A DNA stretch of 64,000 bases, taken from assembly GCF_000963255.1 (NCBI RefSeq), contig NZ_JYOV01000003.1, forward strand, positions 62,001 through 126,000, given 5' to 3'. The translations under genes were made by a program, and so were the position numbers. Positions within the stretch are counted from its first letter, which is position 1; every line of letters starts with the position of its first letter. Positions 46,818-52,996 of this stretch are shown here, one piece after another. The DNA comes from Streptococcus infantis (GTDB lineage: Bacteria; Bacillota; Bacilli; Lactobacillales; Streptococcaceae). The notes below the pieces were generated by a model. The model saw only the letters and a list, made by a program, of their open reading frames with translations, made no database searches and was not told the DNA's origin.

Positions 46818-48284
46818 TTATTCATTGTAACCAATGCCCCAGTAAGGGATATACTGCATATTCTTTTTGCCAGCATTTTCATCATAGATTTTTATTTTAT
46901 TATTTTCTAATGCAAGAGAAATGAGTTTAGAGGCAACGGATGATTGTTTATTTGTCAATCCGAATCTTTCTCTGAGTGTGCTATTTGTCATAAAATCATC
47001 TTCAATGTAGAGTATGGCGGAATGATAATAAATAGCATTTATTTTTTCTCTGTTACCCATTTCTTGGATTGTTCGTCGTTGATGTAAAGTAACGACAGTA
47101 TAATTATCTTTAGCAGCGATATCGGGAGCAGGTAAGTGATTTAATTCAAGGGTCAATATAATCTTGTCTATACCGCTACCACGCGATTCTACTAGATGCA
47201 TTTTTCGAAATAGATTAGCTAAATCTTCATTTCGAGAGTATGGAGGCATGTCAAGCAATCTTTCTGGACGATTAAGAGGGGAACCAGGATTTGTAAATAC
47301 TACTCTATTATCAAAGATTTCAATTATTGGTGAGCTCCCTTTTACAGAAAAATCCTGATGCACTATTTGATTTGCAACAATCTCACGTATAACAAGAGGG
47401 GGATAATCCGTATCAGAGGTTATTTGTCCGTTTTCTTTTAATGTCTCAGGTTTTCTAGGCAAATGACTATTGATAAATTTTAGCAAACCATCAAAACCAA
47501 CAGCAACTCCTTTACTAGCTGTATTATCGGCTACTGCACTGAGTTTATTATTACCATCATATCTGATTACTCTTAAAGCATGTGATGATAGATTTTCAAA
47601 GTTTTTAAGATTTTTTGCGAAAGTAAATGCCCCCATATTGGTCAAATTAAAAGTTTTCCCAGAAGGTTCTACAATACCGTCGTTTATCATATGGGTAATA
47701 ATTTCTTCGTCAGTTGAACCGACAAAATGGCCTAACATTTTCAAATAAGAATTAACATCAAGTAATTCTTTGATTTCATCAAATGTACATGCAGTTTTTG
47801 CATATTCTTTTTCAAATGATCGTGCCTCAAAGGATTTCCACAACTCTCTTTCTTTTTCAGGATAATCCTTTAAATTTTTTAAAGATGAACCGCTTCTGAT
47901 ATATCGATCACCACTAAAAGCAACAGGTCTACCAGCATTCATATGGATAACTAGAACGACAACATGATTTTGATCAATATCATATTCTTCAAACTGAATT
48001 GTAATACGAGGGTCAAGCATTCTTTCTAACCAAGTAATAAATGGTTCTCCACCATGTTTTTCAGTTTTTGGGTAGAACTTCGTGCCGACAATCTTTTTTG
48101 AATCGTCGTCAATCCCCCAAATTAGGTACGAAAATTGTCGATTTAAAATTGCTGATGAATTGGCCAAAGCTGATATATATTTACCTATACGTTCATGATC
48201 ATTATTATTTACTTTATATTCAATAATTTCATCTTCATTTTTAGTTAATAACTTTAATAATTTTTCTGAATCTCTATTTTCCAT
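46818..48284 (-). CDS. AlbA_2/Schlafen-type putative ATP-binding protein
   Basis: A 488-residue cytoplasmic protein. The N-terminus has the AlbA_2 (Schlafen-like) domain opening with NEDEIIEYKVN and including YLIWGIDDDSKKIVGT; the middle (about residues 275-390) resembles the HATPase_c_4 domain (REIVANQIVHQDFS ... FDNRVVFTNPGSP); a C-terminal winged helix follows (LRERFGLTNKQSSVA). Often annotated as transcriptional regulators or helicase-like ATP-binding proteins; relatives occur in phage-defence islands. The start is ATG 48282-48284; a TTG nine codons upstream is possible. Cargo gene; function unknown. Confidence 0.78.
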   Translation of the reverse strand: MENRDSEKLLKLLTKNEDEIIEYKVNNNDHERIGKYISALANSSAILNRQFSYLIWGIDDDSKKIVGTKFYPKTEKHGGEPFITWLERMLDPRITIQFEEYDIDQNHVVVLVIHMNAGRPVAFSGDRYIRSGSSLKNLKDYPEKERELWKSFEARSFEKEYAKTACTFDEIKELLDVNSYLKMLGHFVGSTDEEIITHMINDGIVEPSGKTFNLTNMGAFTFAKNLKNFENLSSHALRVIRYDGNNKLSAVADNTASKGVAVGFDGLLKFINSHLPRKPETLKENGQITSDTDYPPLVIREIVANQIVHQDFSVKGSSPIIEIFDNRVVFTNPGSPLNRPERLLDMPPYSRNEDLANLFRKMHLVESRGSGIDKIILTLELNHLPAPDIAAKDNYTVVTLHQRRTIQEMGNREKINAIYYHSAILYIEDDFMTNSTLRERFGLTNKQSSVASKLISLALENNKIKIYDENAGKKNMQYIPYWGIGYNE

Positions 48285-48290
48285 AATTTT

Positions 48291-48365
48291 TATTTTCCAA
48301 GTAAATTCCAAGTAGGCTAAAAACGTTGTTAAATCAACTATTTTTTATTTTCTAAGTAAATTCCA
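48291..48365 (+). repeat. Short direct repeat upstream of AlbA_2 gene
   Basis: TATTTTCCAAGTAAATTCCA (48291-48310) recurs with one change at 48346-48365, 55 bp apart, immediately 5' of the AlbA_2 gene. Confidence 0.6.
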
Positions 48366-48429
48366 CGCGCTTCAGGATTGTTGAACATTGTGGCGCGTGG
48401 TATGCTATAGGTCGCATAATCGGCTTTTT
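48363..48429. other. Palindrome and partial att-core copy inside element
   Basis: CCACGCGC (48363-48370) and GCGCGTGG (48393-48400) form perfect 8-bp arms. 18 bases later AATCGGCTTTTT (48418-48429) repeats 12 consecutive bases of the att core. CCACGCGCTTCA also recurs near the right end (about 57595). Confidence 0.45.
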
Positions 48430-48482
48430 CGGCCACCCTAAAAAAAATATTAGGGATGAGGTTCCAGGGATTTTTAATAAAC

Positions 48483-48562
48483 TAAAAGCCCTACTCATAA
48501 GAGCAGGGCTAGAATTGTCCTCCTGGGACAGTATCATATATTTTGTCGTCAAGCGACCTTAT
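48483..48562 (-). ncRNA. Predicted small structured RNA between cargo genes
   Basis: On the minus strand a promoter (TTGACT, 17 bases, TAGAAT at 48569-48574) is followed by three consecutive hairpins: GTCG-cttga-CGAC, TGTCC-cagga-GGACA, and AGCCCTGCTC-ttat-GAGTAGGGCT with a short T-run. That defines an about 80-nt transcript with its own promoter and intrinsic terminator. It lies between the MazF-like and AlbA_2 genes in the same orientation. A 66-codon frame crosses it but has no ribosome-binding site and is rejected. Possible roles: cis regulator, or RNA partner of a toxin/defence protein. Confidence 0.6.
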
Positions 48563-48568
48563 GATTCT

Positions 48569-48597
48569 ATTCTAACCCTAATTTTAAGAAAAGTCAA
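48569..48597 (-). promoter_or_regulatory. Promoter of the predicted small RNA
   Basis: TTGACT (complement of 48592-48597), 17-base spacer, TAGAAT (complement of 48569-48574). Confidence 0.65.
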
Positions 48598-48613
48598 TAA
48601 AAATACTCGGATT

Positions 48614-49507
48614 TTAAAAAATATTTTTCAGTGCCTCATCTATTTTGTCCATAGTATCATCGGAAAGTACAATACCATTCAAAATTGAATTATTATTTTT
48701 TGGATCACGGAGTCTCATTTTACTAATTGTTGTAACCTGATTCAATAGAACAATACTATCTTTGTTCATATTTTGTGTTTTTAGGATAAATTTATTAGCA
48801 TACTCCAGTTTCTCATTAAGTTCTGCAAGTAAAATTGCATTTTCTTTTGCCTCCTGTCGTATTTTCTCCGCCTGATCACTTGCGAAGTCTATATTTTTAT
48901 TGATGGTTAGTATTTGCTTAATAGAAGAATCGTCTATATCAGAACTCGATAAGTTTTTAAGTATTTCCAAAGTTTTTTTATTATCTTCGATTAACGATTC
49001 AACCATTACAACTTTTTCGCGCAATTCACCATCTTTTTTTGAAAAACGATCATACAATTCAGATAACTCTCTAACTTTTTTCAAAGCTTTATTTGATAGT
49101 AATTGAAACACTTCGTTGCCAATTGGAAGTTGAAAATATTTCAAATTAGATATATCAGTTGTTTCTTTTACAGAGGTCAAAGGCAATACATGAAGAAGAT
49201 GGTTTGAACGTGCATCTATTTTATTCAGAACTATTGCATAATGAAGACCTCCATATTCTCTACCAACATTGAAACCAAAATCAGCATAAACGATACTTCC
49301 TCTTTTTAAAGCCTGAATACTTCGCGGATTAAAAACTTGTTCTATCTTTAAGTATTTTACCCAATTTTCTATCCACTGCGCTATTTTATCAGATCGTTTA
49401 TTCCCTTCATCGTCCATTCTCTGGAGGAGATGAAGATAATCCTCTAGTTCTTGTATTATCGTGGCAGTGTAAACAGCTATTTCTTCGTTTGTTCTATTAC
49501 TTCCCAT
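48614..49507 (-). CDS. PemK/MazF-fold protein with coiled-coil insertion
   Basis: A 297-residue protein. Residues 68-115 match the first half of MazF-type RNA-cleaving toxins (KRGSIVYADFGFNVG ... HYAIVLNK ... VLPLTS) and residues 250-297 match the last half (DSIVLLNQVTTISKMRLRD ... LSDDTMDKIDEALKNIF). About 110 residues between them (138-248) are charged helix with coiled-coil character, and a 67-residue helical extension precedes the fold. Normal MazF is about 115 residues. No antitoxin gene is adjacent; upstream is only the repressor gene. Predicted endoribonuclease or a catalytically altered relative. Cargo gene. Confidence 0.75.
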   Translation of the reverse strand: MGSNRTNEEIAVYTATIIQELEDYLHLLQRMDDEGNKRSDKIAQWIENWVKYLKIEQVFNPRSIQALKRGSIVYADFGFNVGREYGGLHYAIVLNKIDARSNHLLHVLPLTSVKETTDISNLKYFQLPIGNEVFQLLSNKALKKVRELSELYDRFSKKDGELREKVVMVESLIEDNKKTLEILKNLSSSDIDDSSIKQILTINKNIDFASDQAEKIRQEAKENAILLAELNEKLEYANKFILKTQNMNKDSIVLLNQVTTISKMRLRDPKNNNSILNGIVLSDDTMDKIDEALKNIF

Positions 49508-49551
49508 AGTTTTTCCTTCCTCATTAACTACCAGTTAATTTATAAAAATCT

Positions 49552-49584
49552 TCGTTAACCATTGTCACATTAACGATGCTTTTT
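49552..49584. terminator. Terminator downstream of repressor gene
   Basis: TCGTTAA (49552-49558) and TTAACGA (49570-49576) with T-rich flanks on both strands; on the minus strand it would end the repressor transcript. Confidence 0.6.
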
Positions 49585-49599
49585 TTATTTCCCTCTATA

Positions 49600-49638
49600 C
49601 ACGCTCAGACTGGCCAAACTTTGAGAGCGTGGGGATTT
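49600..49638. repeat. Element hairpin repeat, copy R1 (inverted)
   Basis: CACGCTC ... GAGCGTG with an 18-base loop, followed on the plus strand by GGGATTTTTTT. Its minus strand is nearly identical to hairpin R3 at 51515-51546. Confidence 0.75.
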
Positions 49639-49644
49639 TTTTGT

Positions 49645-50187
49645 TTATTCAAATCCTTTGAAACTATCTAAAATCTTATCTTTTGAGTCTGGGTGATGAA
49701 ATCTAGTTGATAACAATTGATATTGGACCATATTTCTAAAAAGAGCTAGTTCTATCTTGTCTCTTAGTATTTCAAAAATATCATCTAAATCATTTTCGCC
49801 ATTATTTTCAAGTAATTCGATTGCTTCAATAGCTTTATTTTTATTGTATCGTCCATTAAGAGAATCAGCAACTTTTTTATAAGTTTTGATTTTTTCAGAA
49901 ATTTTTTCAAAATATTCCTTTCTGGTTTTATCTGGATTGCTATAATCTCCGTTAAAAAATATATATTCTTCAAGATCTGTTGCGCCCATGAGGTCTATAA
50001 CTTCATACCCTAACAGATATCCAACGCTTACCCCGAAGAAGTCAGCTAGTTGCTGGGCTTTTTCTGGTTTGATTTGGCTTTCTCCGTTTTCCATTCGTTG
50101 GAATGACCTTAAAGAAAATCCTAAAATTTCAGCTATTTCTTTTTGAGATAGCTCGTTTTTTTGTCTTAATTCTTTCAATCTATTCAT
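49645..50187 (-). CDS. XRE-family (CI-like) repressor
   Basis: A 180-residue protein with an N-terminal helix-turn-helix (residues 2-60: LSQKEIAEILGFSLRSFQRM) and a helical C-terminal domain of no recognised peptidase type, so it is not a LexA-like self-cleaving repressor. Divergently transcribed from the Cro-like gene, it is the likely lysogeny repressor of the element. The divergent region contains three similar 17-bp operators that overlap both promoters. Some satellite repressors are inactivated by helper-phage proteins, which could apply here. Confidence 0.85.
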   Translation of the reverse strand: MNRLKELRQKNELSQKEIAEILGFSLRSFQRMENGESQIKPEKAQQLADFFGVSVGYLLGYEVIDLMGATDLEEYIFFNGDYSNPDKTRKEYFEKISEKIKTYKKVADSLNGRYNKNKAIEAIELLENNGENDLDDIFEILRDKIELALFRNMVQYQLLSTRFHHPDSKDKILDSFKGFE

Positions 50188-50211
50188 GCTTTATCACACC
50201 TTTCACAGATG

Positions 50212-50240
50212 ATTATAACCCTATGTTTAAAAAAAGTCAA
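50212..50240 (-). promoter_or_regulatory. Repressor promoter (leftward)
   Basis: TTGACT (complement of 50235-50240), 17 bases, TATAAT (complement of 50212-50217). Operator O1 (50234-50250) covers its -35. Confidence 0.85.
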
Positions 50241-50333
50241 AAAATGACGTAAAAAAATCAAAAAAACTATTGACAACGTCTAAAACTGACGTTATAATAA
50301 AATTCAAGTTTAGGAGACGTCATAAAACGACGC
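50234..50333. promoter_or_regulatory. Three-operator lysogeny switch (O1, O2, O3)
   Basis: Three 17-bp imperfect palindromes share the pattern ACGTC-7-GACGT: O1 50234-50250 (AAGTCAAAAAATGACGT), O2 50276-50292 (ACGTCTAAAACTGACGT) and O3 50317-50333 (ACGTCATAAAACGACGC). Their starts are 42 and 41 bp apart, about four helical turns. O1 overlaps the leftward -35, O2 fills the spacer of the rightward promoter, and O3 lies downstream of it. Confidence 0.82.
50270..50298 (+). promoter_or_regulatory. Early promoter (rightward)
   Basis: Consensus TTGACA (50270-50275), 17-base spacer, TATAAT (50293-50298). The spacer is exactly operator O2, so bound repressor should shut it off. Confidence 0.88.
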
Positions 50334-50340
50334 CTAACGA

Positions 50341-50389
50341 CCCCTCCAACCTTTCACACTTTCAATCTATTCATGGAGGGGGATTTTTT
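50341..50389 (+). terminator. Leader terminator with loop antisense to repressor start
   Basis: CCCCTCCA (50341-50348) pairs perfectly with TGGAGGGG (50374-50381), followed by GATTTTTT. The loop (50349-50373) contains ACCTTTCACA and nearly all of CTTTCAATCTATTCATG; both also occur at 50198-50207 and 50172-50188, where they are the complement of the repressor gene's ribosome-binding region and start codon. Confidence 0.75.
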
Positions 50390-50405
50390 AGAAAGGGGGA
50401 AAGCT

Positions 50406-50606
50406 ATGAGTAAACTACGAGGCTATCGAGTTATGTTAGGGCTAACTCAACAACAGATGGCGGACAAGCTAAAAATTTCTTTGCAGTCATACAACAACAA
50501 AGAATTAGGTAAAACGCCATTCAATGACAAAGAACGCCTAGCAATTAAGTCAATGGTTGCAGAAATCAAATCAGATATAACCATAGATGAACTATTTTAT
50601 AGCTAG
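50406..50606 (+). CDS. Small Cro-like helix-turn-helix protein
   Basis: A 66-residue protein that is a single XRE-type helix-turn-helix (LTQQQMADKLKISLQSYNNK). ATG 50406 follows AAAGGGGGAAAG; an in-frame ATG at 50373 falls inside the terminator hairpin and is rejected. First gene of the rightward early operon, opposite the repressor, so it probably plays the Cro role. An alternative is an activator of replication genes. Confidence 0.8.
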   Translation: MSKLRGYRVMLGLTQQQMADKLKISLQSYNNKELGKTPFNDKERLAIKSMVAEIKSDITIDELFYS

Positions 50607-50620
50607 AAAGGAGCAAACTA

Positions 50621-51316
50621 ATGGAACTAGTTTACATGGACGGCAAGAAAGAGCCGTATACACTGAGCAGTATTGTGGCAGAATGTGCAGAAATCAAGCA
50701 CAGACATTTGAAGATTTTGCTGAATAAGCACCGAGAGGACTTTGAAAGCTTTGGAAAGGTGCAATTTAAAATTTCACCTTCAGAGAGTGGGCAAAATGTA
50801 AGGGATTATATTTTGAATGAGCAACAAGCAACATTGCTGATCACTTACTTACGAAATACAGAACCCGTAAAGGAGTTTAAGAAAAACCTAGTAAGAGCAT
50901 TCTTTGAGATGCGTGAGGAACTTTCTAAGTTTCGTATGCAGAGGGCGCTAGAAAAGCCAAAAAGAAAAACCTTTCATGACAGTATAGAGACTTGGAGGAA
51001 TGCACCCAAACATGCACACAGCACCATGAACAACTTGCTACTGAAAGCAGTAACCGACAGGAACGCTAAGCAGTTAAGGGAAGAACGTGGGGGCTACAAT
51101 GGTATTGATAGCTTGACCAGTGACGAGCTGGAGCAATATCAGGCATTTGAGGATATGGTAATAGCTATGATTGGCTTGAATATGAGTTATCAGGAAATCA
51201 AAGCCATGGCATTCAGAAATAAAAAAACACGCCAAAGAAGCGCGTGGGAGCAACAAAAAAGGCTTAGCAATAACCACACCGCAAAGCCTTTCACACTAAC
51301 ACTAAAACGAATTTAA
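50621..51316 (+). CDS. Rha-family phage regulatory protein / antirepressor
   Basis: A 231-residue protein. Residues about 12-95 match the pRha domain (KHRHLKILLNKHREDFESF ... VKEFKKNLVRAFFEMREEL), found in phage antirepressors and lysogeny regulators. The C-terminal part has a region with NEQQATLLITYLRN upstream and a helix-turn-helix-like segment (MSYQEIKAMAFRNKKT) near its end. It follows the Cro-like gene by 14 bases. Probably counteracts the repressor or controls early genes. Confidence 0.82.
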   Translation: MELVYMDGKKEPYTLSSIVAECAEIKHRHLKILLNKHREDFESFGKVQFKISPSESGQNVRDYILNEQQATLLITYLRNTEPVKEFKKNLVRAFFEMREELSKFRMQRALEKPKRKTFHDSIETWRNAPKHAHSTMNNLLLKAVTDRNAKQLREERGGYNGIDSLTSDELEQYQAFEDMVIAMIGLNMSYQEIKAMAFRNKKTRQRSAWEQQKRLSNNHTAKPFTLTLKRI

Positions 51317-51321
51317 CAAAA

Positions 51322-51352
51322 AGCAGGCAAGCTATTATTAAAGAGGTTTTAG
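51322..51352 (+). repeat. 31-bp direct repeat, copy 2
   Basis: Matches 46713-46743 in 30 of 31 bases, same orientation. It starts five bases after the rha stop codon. Together the copies bracket the cargo genes, the switch region, cro and rha. Confidence 0.85.
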
Positions 51353-51432
51353 TAAAGATTTATACCTAGATTATAGCATATTTAGGGCAATTTGACCATA
51401 CGGAGAGCGCCAACTCTTTAAACTGGTACTTT

Positions 51433-51546
51433 CTCACGCTTTCAATTTGGCGACTCTGAGCGTGAGGCTAGCAATTACAAGAAACAATGTATAAGAAACA
51501 ACTCAAAAAAGCCCCACGCTCTCAAACTTTGGCGAGTCTGAGCGTG
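51433..51546 (+). repeat. Element hairpin repeats R2 and R3
   Basis: R2 is CTCACGCT (51433-51440) with AGCGTGAG (51459-51466). R3 is CACGCTC (51515-51521) with GAGCGTG (51540-51546). Both loops carry TTCAA..TTTGGCGA.TCT. They occupy the 334-bp gene-free stretch 51317-51650 between rha and the next gene, which otherwise shows no ORF. Confidence 0.78.
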
Positions 51547-51650
51547 AGGCGGTCGGTGTAGTAAGAGGCAAGAAAGACATTAAAAAGCTGTCGAAACAGG
51601 AACAAGCCCATCAGGGCAATTACACAAACATAGAAACAGAGGTAAAAAAC

Positions 51651-52160
51651 ATGTTAGCAGATAAATTAGAAGCTATTTCAACAGATTTAGAAGAAATACA
51701 AGGAAGTCTTACAGGGGTTAGAAATATCATAGCTAAAAGAGCAATCAGTAGGGTGTTGAATGACTTGGATGATGTTTATAATGAACTAACTAGCACAGAA
51801 TACCATGAACAACAGCAAACGCTAAAGGAACAGACGGAAAGGATGAAACAGAGGGTAATTGCTGAAGTAATAGGAGAATTGGAGTGGAAAGAACGGTCAT
51901 TTTATGGAAATTATTGGGGTAACACTGATTTTATAAAGCAAGTTTCTAGATTTGATGGATTTCTTTTCTTAAACACTTATCTAGCGGAAATAACTAAAGA
52001 GAATGACTATCCTATGGATCAAAGTCAATTATTAAATTATGTATGGGAACTTTTGGCAGTTGATATTGCCAAGAAAAAACGAGGTAAAAAGAATCTCTTG
52101 GACTTATGGACAAGTTCGATTGCGTACACCCGTGGCATGATGATTCATGAGGAGGGGTAA
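51651..52160 (+). CDS. Hypothetical protein, element early region
   Basis: A 169-residue soluble, mostly helical protein: the N-terminal third (about residues 1-75) is charged with coiled-coil character, and the C-terminal half contains aromatic-rich segments (FYGNYWGNTDFIKQV). I do not recognise the family. GAGG precedes the ATG. It lies behind hairpins R2 and R3 and heads a block of overlapping genes leading to the replisome organizer. Confidence 0.7.
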   Translation: MLADKLEAISTDLEEIQGSLTGVRNIIAKRAISRVLNDLDDVYNELTSTEYHEQQQTLKEQTERMKQRVIAEVIGELEWKERSFYGNYWGNTDFIKQVSRFDGFLFLNTYLAEITKENDYPMDQSQLLNYVWELLAVDIAKKKRGKKNLLDLWTSSIAYTRGMMIHEEG

Positions 52161-52161
52161 C

Positions 52162-52377
52162 ATGAATGAACTAGATTTAACCAATACACAGGCGGTTATC
52201 TTTTCCGTGGTATTGATTGGCTTGTTGCTTTATTTAAACCACCGAGACCGCAAAAAAAGCGCCCAAATGGAGCGAGAAAGCAAACAGACGATAGAAACAC
52301 CTAGCGAGGATTTAAACCCTGATTATGGGCGATATATCCAGCTTGCAGGGGTAGACGTATGGGGAGGAATTGAATGA
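52162..52377 (+). CDS. Small single-pass membrane protein
   Basis: A 71-residue protein with one hydrophobic helix (residues about 10-25), then a basic stretch (NHRDRKKS) and an acidic tail. ATG 52162 is chosen because GGAGGGG lies just before it. Overlaps the next gene by four bases. Unknown function; small membrane proteins in satellite elements sometimes interfere with helper phages, but there is no direct evidence for that here. Confidence 0.68.
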   Translation: MNELDLTNTQAVIFSVVLIGLLLYLNHRDRKKSAQMERESKQTIETPSEDLNPDYGRYIQLAGVDVWGGIE

Positions 52378-52715
52378 GCCTGACAGAGAATGACAAACGA
52401 GTATTAAGACTAATCAAAGTGGGGGCTGAGAACTCCATAACAGGGGCAGAAATCAGCTTACTCACTAAGCTAGCAGAAAGAACCGTACAGGACATTATCA
52501 GCCGTCTGATCACGCGCTACGGTGTTCCTATCATCGGGGTACGTCACGGAGCTTTCAGAGGCTACTTTATCCCAGCTAACAAAGAGGAGCTACTGGATGG
52601 AGCAAAGGCATTCTATAACCAAGTACAAGAGGAGCAGAAGCGCCTAACTGTCCTTTTGAATGCCGATTTAGAGAGCTACAAGCAACTACTGAAGGGGGCG
52701 GAAGAATATGTTTAG
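52374..52715 (+). CDS. Winged-helix-like hypothetical protein
   Basis: A 113-residue protein with a probable winged-helix DNA-binding fold (residues about 5-65: ENDKRVLRLI ... TGAEISLLTKLAERTVQDIIS ... GVPIIGV) and a helical C-terminus. Found commonly ahead of phage replication genes. GGAGG precedes the start, which overlaps the previous stop. It could be a replication accessory factor or regulator. Confidence 0.7.
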   Translation: MSLTENDKRVLRLIKVGAENSITGAEISLLTKLAERTVQDIISRLITRYGVPIIGVRHGAFRGYFIPANKEELLDGAKAFYNQVQEEQKRLTVLLNADLESYKQLLKGAEEYV

Positions 52716-52986
52716 TTTAAGCAAGGAAAGTGAGCATGACCTGACTCATGGCATTCTGGAAGTAGTGGAAAAATACCTTGAAGTTCGTGATAGAATCAAA
52801 CCTCGACTGACAGGGTTAATCTCAGCCCAGGAAGCTATGATTGAGCTAGATATTAAATATAAGACTTTGCAAAGGTGGGAAGATGCTGGGTTAAGACGAT
52901 ACCAGCCCCCACTAGAAGATACTAGGAAGATCTATTATAAAATCAATGATATCCTAATATTTCTGGGAGCTGATAAAGAATCATAA
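52708..52986 (+). CDS. Excisionase-like MerR/HTH_17 protein
   Basis: A 92-residue protein. The C-terminal 55 residues form a winged helix-turn-helix of the excisionase type (LISAQEAMIELDIKYKTLQR ... IYYKINDILIFL). Such proteins direct integrase toward excision, or act as DNA-bending regulators. It is the best excisionase candidate in the element, although located among replication genes rather than next to int. Overlaps the previous gene by eight bases. Confidence 0.68.
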   Translation: MFSLSKESEHDLTHGILEVVEKYLEVRDRIKPRLTGLISAQEAMIELDIKYKTLQRWEDAGLRRYQPPLEDTRKIYYKINDILIFLGADKES

Positions 52987-52996
52987 GGAGTAAAAC

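Noticed and set aside
48352..48552. 66-codon minus-strand frame between cargo genes
   Set aside because: It passes through the predicted small-RNA hairpins and terminator, begins with TTG and has no ribosome-binding site.
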